NCBI RefSeq assembly: GCF_000218785.1
Contig: NZ_AFPO01000001.1
Location: 162,807-226,806, forward strand
Direction of reading: 5' to 3'
Origin: Idiomarina sp. A28L
GTDB taxonomy: Bacteria > Pseudomonadota > Gammaproteobacteria > Enterobacterales > Alteromonadaceae
DNA length: 64,000 nucleotides
Part shown: one piece after another, positions 58,159-63,766 of the stretch
Numbering within the stretch: the first letter of the stretch is position 1
Layout: every line of letters starts with the position of its first letter
The notes under the pieces: model-generated
What the model was told of the DNA's origin: nothing
Seen by the model: the letters and a program-made list of their open reading frames with translations, nothing else
The model's database searches: none
Translations under genes and position numbers: made by a program

Positions 58159-58269
58159 TTACAACACAAATGCATATAAGTAAGCCGACATAGCAAGGAT
58201 TCCGAGCACTGCGATTACTCCTGGAATCATTACGTTATAAAGTAAGTTTTTACGGATTTCTTCAATCAT
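58159..58269 (-). CDS. 36-residue single-span membrane mini-protein
   Basis: A short reading frame on the minus strand from ATG 58269 to TAA 58159. A strong ribosome site (GAGGAG) lies 7 bases upstream. The product starts MIEEIRKNLLYNVMIPGV, then a hydrophobic run IAVLGILAMSAYLYAFVL to the end; the charged N-terminus and a C-terminal membrane segment suggest a tail-anchored or inner-membrane mini-protein. It is too short for most gene finders. No homologue is recognised; function unknown. The 170-base gap to arfB upstream could hold its promoter. Confidence 0.65.
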   Translation of the reverse strand: MIEEIRKNLLYNVMIPGVIAVLGILAMSAYLYAFVL

Positions 58270-58456
58270 AGGTTACTCCTCGGTCAATAAAATAATTAAC
58301 TCGAAGCGGTTGCTGCTGTCTGTGCGCTTCAATCTCCAGACACGGCGTATTATATACCTTGCAACGTACGATTGGAGATTATTCGCATGAAATCGAGTAA
58401 TGGATATCAAGAGTTTAAGTAGGGATACATAAGCGCAGAGAAGGATTAGAAAAAGT

Positions 58457-58882
58457 ATGGCAGATATACAAATTTCAGCACGAGTAAGCATTCCTGATAG
58501 CGAAGTTGAGTGGCAGTTTATACGCTCAAGCGGAGCGGGTGGGCAAAATGTGAATAAAGTGGCTACCGCCGCACAACTTATTTTTGATATACGCGCCTCA
58601 ACTTTGCCAGAGTTCTACAAAGAAAAGCTCCTTAATAAAAGCGATCACCGAATTACTCAAAGCGGCAAAATCATCATAAAGTGCCAAGAAAGCCGAAGCC
58701 AACTCGCCAACCGCGAACAAGCTCTAGCTGATTTTATTCAGTTGGTTGCAAGCGTAGCCATTGTGCAGAAAAAACGCATTGCCACACGCCCCACCAAAGC
58801 CAGCAAAACCCGCCGTATCGTTGCCAAAAAACAACGCGGTGGCATTAAAGCCGCCCGAAAAAAGCCCGGAACTGAGGGTTAA
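58457..58882 (+). CDS. arfB: Peptidyl-tRNA hydrolase ArfB (ribosome rescue)
   Basis: 141 residues. The catalytic GGQ is at 28-30 in FIRSSGAGGQNVNKVATA; the C-terminal basic tail (KASKTRRIVAKKQRGGIKAARKK) would occupy the empty mRNA channel. This is the ArfB/YaeJ family, which rescues non-stop ribosomes, not a release factor: too short and lacking domain 2. smpB and smrB, two other rescue factors, also occur in the window. Confidence 0.94.
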   Translation: MADIQISARVSIPDSEVEWQFIRSSGAGGQNVNKVATAAQLIFDIRASTLPEFYKEKLLNKSDHRITQSGKIIIKCQESRSQLANREQALADFIQLVASVAIVQKKRIATRPTKASKTRRIVAKKQRGGIKAARKKPGTEG

Positions 58883-58986
58883 CCCCCTTGTGCTAGTTTA
58901 AATAGTTCGTTAATTTCAGTTATTAATTAATCATTGCCGGTATTTATAAAATTGGGTATTGTTAATTTTAAGTTAAGGAAGTTTTG

Positions 58987-59029
58987 AGGCCGGAAGCCAC
59001 TTTTCATGTTGCGCTACCGTGCGGTAGCG
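58987..59029. repeat. Intergenic hairpin element, copy A
   Basis: AGGCCGGAAGCC (58987-58998), an 18-base spacer, then CCGTGCGGTAGCG (59017-59029). The right part forms a perfect stem CGCTACC-GTGC-GGTAGCG (59012-59029). It shares both blocks, in the same order and near-equal spacing, with copy B at 59854. It lies between arfB and the 59.1-kb membrane-protein gene. Nature unknown. Confidence 0.6.
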
Positions 59030-59132
59030 GATCTATTCATCTCCTCACTATCCCCGCTCAAATATTACCCTCAACGAGTTCGATTTAAATTATTTCGCTT
59101 AACCAAAATTGCACTTTATTAAAGGAAAACTA

Positions 59133-59462
59133 ATGGAAAAGAAACCACACTCAGGGCTCGGGCTAGGTTCATTTTATACGAGCATCGTATCAGGAATTAT
59201 TCTTATTATATTGATTGTTTCGGCCGGGTATTTGGAAGCCTCCAGCCCAGGCGGAATGGATGAAGAATCATCAGCCGCGATTGTTATCGGCTTGCTCATG
59301 CTTTTGAGTTTAGCAGCCTCGCTAATCGCTCTTGGGCTGGGTATTAGTGGGCTCTTTCAGAAAGAGAAAAAGAAGATATTTGCGATTCTTGGCAGCCTAA
59401 TTTCGGCGCTCATCATAGTGGGCACCATATCTCTCATAGCTTTCGGCCTTTCAATGGGTTGA
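59133..59462 (+). CDS. Small multi-pass membrane protein
   Basis: 109 residues from ATG 59133 behind AAAGGA (the frame begins at 59109). Three hydrophobic stretches (about 16-36, 54-74, 83-105) predict three membrane spans, with an acidic loop (SSPGGMDEESSA) between the first and second and a basic FQKEKKKI between the second and third. No family recognised with confidence. It is the first of three small membrane-protein genes on the plus strand. Confidence 0.65.
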   Translation: MEKKPHSGLGLGSFYTSIVSGIILIILIVSAGYLEASSPGGMDEESSAAIVIGLLMLLSLAASLIALGLGISGLFQKEKKKIFAILGSLISALIIVGTISLIAFGLSMG

Positions 59463-59481
59463 TGATAATTGCTAGGTGTTT

Positions 59482-59724
59482 ATGGTAATGCAAGTTCTTT
59501 ATTCCAGAAATATTAAGACGGTTCAGTGTCCTCGATGTGAATTACGTTACGCTAAGAAAGAAACTGAATGCCCGCATTGCAAAGGTTTACCTGATTCAGA
59601 GATAGAAACTTTGAAGTTAGAAACCGAGCGCGAGGCCGATGCTCACTCCAACCTCGGTAAAGTGATGTCGGCTGCTGCTATCATAATCATGCTCGTTGTG
59701 GGTTTCCTGTTTGTACTACTTTAA
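59482..59724 (+). CDS. Zinc-ribbon protein with C-terminal membrane anchor
   Basis: About 80 residues (starts possible at GTG 59476, ATG 59482 or ATG 59488). Two CxxC knuckles (QCPRCELRYAKKETECPHCKG) form a zinc ribbon, then a charged helix, then one membrane helix at the C-terminus (VMSAAAIIIMLVVGFLFVLL). This looks like a small tail-anchored cytoplasmic zinc-binding protein of unknown role. 19 bases after the preceding membrane-protein gene, so probably co-transcribed with it. Confidence 0.65.
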   Translation: MVMQVLYSRNIKTVQCPRCELRYAKKETECPHCKGLPDSEIETLKLETEREADAHSNLGKVMSAAAIIIMLVVGFLFVLL

Positions 59725-59853
59725 CCTGCACATAAATAGTAATTAAATATGCTTAGCTTTGTACTCTCTGAATCTGTGAAGTATTAAGCCTCGCCGAGAT
59801 CTACAAAGCTAAGTATTGTTGAAAACAGTTGTATGGAAGTAACGAGAAAAGAT

Positions 59854-59895
59854 AGGCCGGAAGCCTCATTACTAAAGCGCTTCCGTGCGGTAGCG
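59854..59895. repeat. Intergenic hairpin element, copy B
   Basis: AGGCCGGAAGCC (59854-59865), a 17-base spacer, then CCGTGCGGTAGCG (59883-59895). Same two blocks as copy A at 58987, 867 bases away. A further partial match, GCCGTGCGG, occurs at about 60410-60419 after the next gene. No gene in the surrounding 286-base gap (59725-60010). Confidence 0.6.
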
Positions 59896-60010
59896 TGAGC
59901 AACCCATTGCTTTTTCTGCAATTTTTTAGCCAAAGCCTAATGAGGTTTGAGTCACCCAGCAGGTGAGAACACGAATAAATTATGAAAGCTGGGCATTCAA
60001 GGAGATAGTT

Positions 60011-60367
60011 ATGCCAAAGGAAATAGAACAAGCGATTTTTGCAATATGGATCTGCTTAGGTTTTTATGTTGTATCAGCACTTATTGGTATATGGACCGGT
60101 GAGATTTCTTCAGGAGAATTCGTGTTCAGCGTGTTCATATATGCACTATATTGTATTTTTCCATACAAGCTGAGCAAAGGCAGTAATCCAGCGCGTTGGG
60201 TTTTTACAATCATCTTTGCGATGGGTATTGTGTTAATGATAGGTGGTATAGGTTCGGAGATGCCGAAAGCGGATTGGGTGACTTCATTCATTACCATACC
60301 AATTTCTATTTTCGCTATTTTTCGTCTTTTTCAACCGGAATCGAATGAATGGTTTCGGTGGGATTGA
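60011..60367 (+). CDS. Four-span small membrane protein
   Basis: 118 residues from ATG 60011 with AAGGAG upstream. Four hydrophobic segments (about 7-27, 33-50, 63-81, 91-106), short loops and a charged C-terminus (QPESNEWFRWD). No family recognised. It is flanked by hairpin element B upstream and a fragment of it downstream, and converges on higA. Confidence 0.6.
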   Translation: MPKEIEQAIFAIWICLGFYVVSALIGIWTGEISSGEFVFSVFIYALYCIFPYKLSKGSNPARWVFTIIFAMGIVLMIGGIGSEMPKADWVTSFITIPISIFAIFRLFQPESNEWFRWD

Positions 60368-60425
60368 GTTATTTAAAAAAATTCTCACAGAACATTAGTG
60401 TATTTGCCGTGCGGATAAACGATCT

Positions 60426-60713
60426 TTAAGCAGAAACTAGTTTTCGAACTTTTAGTTCGCCTCTGTGTTTCTCAGCATGCCAAAGCTGATATTGAGATTG
60501 TTGTTCAAGCCAACTTTCTGCGGAAGTATCGAAAGCGATGGACAGACGAACCGCCATTTCTGGGCTGATCCCCGCCCGGCCATTAAGAATTGAACTAAGA
60601 GTTTTTCTGCTAACGCCTAACGCGTCGGCGGCTTCGGTAACGGAGATACCTAGAGGTTCAAGGCATAGTTCTTTAATGATTTCACCTGGATGGGGTGGGT
60701 TGTGCATAAGCAT
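60426..60713 (-). CDS. higA: Antitoxin HigA
   Basis: About 95 residues from ATG 60713 (ATG 60707 possible). XRE-type helix-turn-helix: [71 protein letters not shown] is the HigA/VapI pattern. It would neutralise HigB and repress its own operon. It starts 8 bases after the end of higB, the toxin-first order typical of higBA. Its frame is intact, unlike that of the toxin. Confidence 0.92.
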   Translation of the reverse strand: MLMHNPPHPGEIIKELCLEPLGISVTEAADALGVSRKTLSSILNGRAGISPEMAVRLSIAFDTSAESWLEQQSQYQLWHAEKHRGELKVRKLVSA

Positions 60714-60721
60714 AATATACC

Positions 60722-61000
60722 TCAATGATAGTCTTCATAATTGACAGTGCCGATATCGCTACCGAGAAAAACAAAAGTTACTCGCTAGTTGCCACTTACA
60801 TTAACGGACCACGTACCGGAACGATTTCCAGTCAGTTTATGCAAACGTAGTCCCGGTAAATTCATGTCTCTGGGTTCAGTTGCCACATTTAATTGCCCGA
60901 GAATTAATCGCAAACGCTTCGTATGTGTAGCTTGAATTCCATTAGTACAACCGGTGTGAAAGAACCTTTGTAAACCTTTATGTTTAAAACTTTGAATCAC
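60722..61000 (-). pseudogene. higB: Toxin HigB with an in-frame amber codon
   Basis: RelE-superfamily mRNA interferase HigB, from a GTG start (61000). Codons 1-71 read normally to VNVSGN; codon 72 (60787-60785) is TAG where homologues have Trp in GNWR. After it the frame goes on through [20 protein letters not shown] to a TGA at 60722-60724, giving the normal 92-codon length. So the gene is whole but for one nonsense codon, changed by one base from TGG. The truncated product lacks the last strand with the catalytic His/Tyr region and should be inactive, unless the codon is suppressed. Confidence 0.85.
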
Positions 61001-61012
61001 AGTTAATGTAAC

Positions 61013-61019
61013 CTATAAC
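61013..61019 (-). other. Cassette-type core site before higB
   Basis: On the minus strand GTTATAG (61019-61013), preceded by CGAGGC, lies 12 bases before the higB start. It fits the GTTRRRY-like core at which integron cassettes begin (RRR not perfect). It suggests higBA entered as a cassette and that the deletion in the integrase lies nearby. Tentative. Confidence 0.35.
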
Positions 61020-61060
61020 GCCTCGGGTATCAATCGGGTTTGTAGGACTACCAACGTCAA

Positions 61061-61570
61061 TTAATCGGATCTAAGTCGATCTTTGTTGCCTTTTCCATCG
61101 CGAACAGTAAGCGCCGATGTTTTCAGGCAAATATCTTGAACTCTCAAGCGTAGGCATTCGTTAACTCGCAAACCCGAGCCATAAAGCAGTTCGATAATAA
61201 GACCATAGATCCCGCTCACATTGTCAATAATACTCAGAGCCTCTTGAGCTGTGAGTACTACTGGTAGCTTGCGTTGATAGGTTGCTAGTGTGAATCCTAA
61301 ATCACCAAGCTCTTTGCCAAGTACTTTCTGATACATAAACACCAAAGCATTCAACGCCACTTTCTGAGTGTTTGGCGCGACATGCCTTACTGAAGCAAGC
61401 CAAGTGAGAAATGATTTAACTTCTTCACCACCCATTTGCTCGGGGTGCTTCAAATCATGAAATCGAATGTATTGTTTAATCCAGTAAAGGTAAGTTTTTT
61501 CAGTTCGCAGCGCGTAACCGCGCAATCGAATTTCGGCACGGAGCATTTCCATAAAAGGGCTTTTACCCAT
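61061..61570 (-). pseudogene. intI: Integron integrase IntI, 3'-truncated
   Basis: 169 codons; intact integron integrases have about 320. It covers the N-terminal SAM-like domain (MEMLRAEIRLRGYALRTEKTYLYWIKQYIRFH, KHPEQMGGEEVKSFLTWLA) and the start of the catalytic domain with KLPVVLTAQEA and LLYGSGLRVNECLRLRVQD (catalytic Arg135). It breaks off right after GKGNKDRL, then a short unrelated tail RSD and TAA. The integron-specific insertion and the HxxR and Tyr residues are absent, so it cannot recombine. The start has AAGGA upstream. attI and cassettes lie on the other side, as in a normal integron. Confidence 0.88.
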
Positions 61571-61917
61571 AGCATCGTTCCTTGAGCTATTTCTAGTTTA
61601 ATTAAAACAATTATCCGTTATACGCGGAATTTAGCCATTCACGATTTAGTAAGCCTTTGCGCATACTATCGAATTGCTGATTTAGAAAAAGCAAGTTATG
61701 GTAGAGACATAGGAAAATTCGGTACCCAGATATACGGAATTGCAAAGGAGTTTTTGCTCAATCTCGCTATCTAAAATATACGTGAACGCTCGATTTGCTT
61801 GTTGGGTAATTGAGTTGTATTCAAAGAGTAAAGCGTTGTGAAGTGGGGCGTTCGTTCAAATTATACCGTGGGATTGAGCTCGATACACCGCTCCTTCCTA
61901 CTATACAAATGTTATGC
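61571..61917 (+). other. Integron platform: intI upstream region and attI-like junction
   Basis: The 383 bases between intI and the first cassette gene (61954) hold no convincing gene. The plus-strand core GTTATGC (61911-61917) matches the usual G|TTRRRC-like cassette junction (as in VCR arrays), so attI should lie just left of it. The open frame that runs through it (from 61810) is probably read-through. A cassette promoter is expected here but no clear -35/-10 pair was chosen. No LexA box (CTG-N10-CAG) was seen before intI. Confidence 0.55.
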
Positions 61918-61953
61918 GCACTAAATCTAAATCCGAGGTTGTCGATTAAAACC

Positions 61954-62172
61954 ATGAGAGATGAATTGAGGCGCAAGATTGTTGAAGTTTGCACGAAGAA
62001 ACTGGAATTGAAAGGTGATTCGGTTGGACTCTCGTTTTATGCGTTTTTTGCCAATAGAAATGACGAGCCAGAGTTACTAATGGAAGCCGCTATTTGGTGG
62101 ATTAAAGTGCACAAACTAGATCATTTCGAAAAGGCATCGAAGATTAAACGCATGGTTGAGTCTGGGCTCTGA
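61954..62172 (+). CDS. Cassette 1: DUF6500-like protein
   Basis: 72 residues from ATG 61954: MRDELRRKIVEVCTKKLELK, then GLSFYAFFANRNDEPELLMEAAIWWIKVHKLDHFEKASKIKRMVE. I recognise the GLSFYAFFANRND...ELLMEAA-WWI-THKLDHFEKA block as a DUF6500-type protein, often found in integron cassettes of Vibrio and relatives. Function unknown. No Shine-Dalgarno at normal distance; the frame upstream crosses the attI core, so starts at 61909 or earlier are possible but less likely. It ends 10 bases before attC1. Confidence 0.75.
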   Translation: MRDELRRKIVEVCTKKLELKGDSVGLSFYAFFANRNDEPELLMEAAIWWIKVHKLDHFEKASKIKRMVESGL

Positions 62173-62182
62173 TGAACAGTAC

Positions 62183-62257
62183 GTATAACAAGTCAATTAA
62201 CTACGCGCCTGCGGCGCCGGACGTGCTAGCGCACGCCGGTTATTTCGGGCGTTAGAG
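62183..62257 (+). repeat. attC site 1
   Basis: Left core GTATAAC (62183-62189) and right core GTTAGAG (62251-62257), with an internal inverted repeat around CCGGACGTGC and GCACGCCGG (62217-62239). About 75 bases. It separates cassette 1 from cassette 2. The cores deviate from RYYYAAC/GTTRRRY at one position each. Confidence 0.7.
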
Positions 62258-62335
62258 AACTCAGTAGTCAGCAGCGTGCAATTAGGGCTTATCGTTGAGT
62301 GAATATCTAAACCCCAAAATCGACAAGGAGCACTG

Positions 62336-63031
62336 ATGATTTACGCCTGGGTCGACGGAGTAAAACGGCAACCTAAAGCAAAAGGTGAGACAAGTGTCTG
62401 TACCGGATGCGGCGGTAAGCTTTTTGCTGTCATTAGCCCTACGCGGATTGCTCACTGGAGACATAGAGGTGGGGACTGTGACTCTTGGTCGGAAGCCGAA
62501 GGCCCTTGGCATCTGCAATGGAAATCTATTTTTCCAATCGAGTGGTGTGAAGTCACACTAAAGAATCAAGCAGGTGAAACACACAGAGCAGATGTACTTG
62601 TGCCTTCCTCATGTGGTGCTTCTCTCGTATTAGAACTTCAGCATTCCTTTATAACAATCGAAGAAATGTTCATACGAGAAAAATTCTACAAAGAAGATCA
62701 TCGGATGTTTTGGCTGGTCCATCTATATCAAGATAACAAAAGCAATTCTTCTTTTAACTTTGAGATGTCGTTGAACACTCCGTTAGCAACGCATGAAGTC
62801 AAAGGAAAGAAATTCGAAGTTCACGAATGGATCATGCGTGGTAATTTCTTGGAAAAATGGAAGAGCTCAACTGCTCATGTATTCTTAGACGTCAGAGGTA
62901 GGATTTTCTATTTGGCTACCTTGGCGGCCTGCAAAGACCTTGTCTCATCTCTTAATCCAAAAGAATTTGCCATTGCAAGACTTACCAGACAAGAATTTAT
63001 CAAAGCAGCCGGCGCAGTGATAAATATCTAA
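62336..63031 (+). CDS. Cassette 2: CoiA-like putative nuclease
   Basis: 231 residues. An N-terminal zinc-ribbon-like part (CTGCGGKLFAVI with Cys22/Cys25, then RIAHWRHRGGDCDSW) is followed by PWHLQWKSIFP (about 57-67), HRADVLV (83-89) and LVLELQHSFITIEEMFIREKFY (97-118). The order PWH..., HRADV, E-x-Q-S-x-I is that of the CoiA-like PD-(D/E)xK nuclease domain, with Asp86, Glu100 and Gln102 as presumed metal-site residues. In streptococci CoiA serves competence; a cassette copy in a gammaproteobacterium more likely acts in defence or DNA processing, which is inference. The stop codon overlaps attC2. Confidence 0.7.
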   Translation: MIYAWVDGVKRQPKAKGETSVCTGCGGKLFAVISPTRIAHWRHRGGDCDSWSEAEGPWHLQWKSIFPIEWCEVTLKNQAGETHRADVLVPSSCGASLVLELQHSFITIEEMFIREKFYKEDHRMFWLVHLYQDNKSNSSFNFEMSLNTPLATHEVKGKKFEVHEWIMRGNFLEKWKSSTAHVFLDVRGRIFYLATLAACKDLVSSLNPKEFAIARLTRQEFIKAAGAVINI

Positions 63032-63101
63032 CACCTGGTTCAAACCGTTCGCTTCGTTCACTGGGACGGGCTAAAGCCCGCCCCTTAACCAAACGTTAAG
63101 T
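63026..63101 (+). repeat. attC site 2
   Basis: Left core ATCTAAC (63026-63032) and right core GTTAAGT (63095-63101) both fit the consensus. TGGTT (63036-63040) and AACCA (63087-63091) pair as the inner boxes, and GGGC-TAAA-GCCC forms a central hairpin. The stop codon of cassette 2 lies inside the left core. Confidence 0.85.
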
Positions 63102-63116
63102 GACTAGGAGGGATAA

Positions 63117-63662
63117 TTGAGAATACTACTTTTGATAATGTCAGGACTCTTCTGTATATCGAGTTTTGGTATTGCTGGATGGATTTATCGTATCGGAACT
63201 GATTCAAATGGTAATGGCCCTTTTATACTAATTTCCTGTTTTGCGTCTTTGTCGGCCATTACTTTAGGTTGGTGGGTTTCACTTTACATCGCGCAGCGGC
63301 AGTCAACACTTTCAATTATTACACAATCGAGATTGAGTGAGTCATATTTAAAACAAGTGCAATCATTTCAACAGGCGTTTCCTTCTGGTCAGAAACTAAC
63401 ATCTGATAAATTCAATGATCCAGCAAATGAAGGCGCTCGTCATGGCCTTATTAGCGTCCTTAATTTTCTCGAGTTTATTTCTATTGGAATAAAGCAAAAC
63501 GATTTAAGTGAATCAGTGTGTAAAGCTTTCTTCCTAAAGGTTTTTAGCAATCAATGGTATCGTTGTTCTGAGGTAATTAAGCACATGCAAACTCATACTC
63601 ATTCAAGGACATTTGAAAATTTTGAATATTATGCAAAGAAGTGGGACAGTACTCTACAATGA
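63117..63662 (+). CDS. Cassette 3: DUF4760-like membrane protein
   Basis: 181 residues starting at TTG 63117 with a near-perfect ribosome site (AGGAGG at 63106-63111). Two membrane helices (about 3-22, 36-57; the first begins at the start codon), then a cytoplasmic helical domain with ARHGLISVLNFLEFISIGIKQNDLSESVCKAFFLKVFSNQWYRCSEVI and a C-terminal NFEYYAKKW. This fits DUF4760, a membrane-associated family common on mobile DNA; function unknown. The start is 16 bases past attC2. Confidence 0.7.
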   Translation: MRILLLIMSGLFCISSFGIAGWIYRIGTDSNGNGPFILISCFASLSAITLGWWVSLYIAQRQSTLSIITQSRLSESYLKQVQSFQQAFPSGQKLTSDKFNDPANEGARHGLISVLNFLEFISIGIKQNDLSESVCKAFFLKVFSNQWYRCSEVIKHMQTHTHSRTFENFEYYAKKWDSTLQ

Positions 63663-63666
63663 ATCA

Positions 63667-63756
63667 GTCAATTAGCAAGGCGCATCACTCGCGGTCTTCA
63701 GCCGCTGGGACGCCAACCCGCTTGACGAGTTTGCGCCCGTGTGCTTTGCGTTAGAA
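63667..63756 (+). repeat. attC site 3
   Basis: Right core GTTAGAA (63750-63756). GCAAGGCGCA (63675-63684) pairs with TGTGCTTTGC (63740-63749) at 8 of 10 positions as the long outer arm. The left core is poorly conserved (CAATTAG at 63669). It shares GTCAATTA with attC1 (AAGTCAATTAA). About 90 bases. Confidence 0.65.
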
Positions 63757-63766
63757 GTTACTAGAT

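Noticed and set aside
58987-59895. Hairpin elements A and B as integron attC sites
   Set aside because: Neither has a RYYYAAC/GTTRRRY core pair at its ends; they are reported as an unexplained repeat instead.
61571-61910. LexA (SOS) box controlling intI
   Set aside because: No CTG-N10-CAG-type site was found in the region upstream of intI.
61810-61953. Longer N-terminus for the DUF6500-like gene (starts at TTG 61810 or ATG 61909)
   Set aside because: The extension crosses the attI core GTTATGC and shows no family-like residues; the ATG at 61954 fits the known family length.
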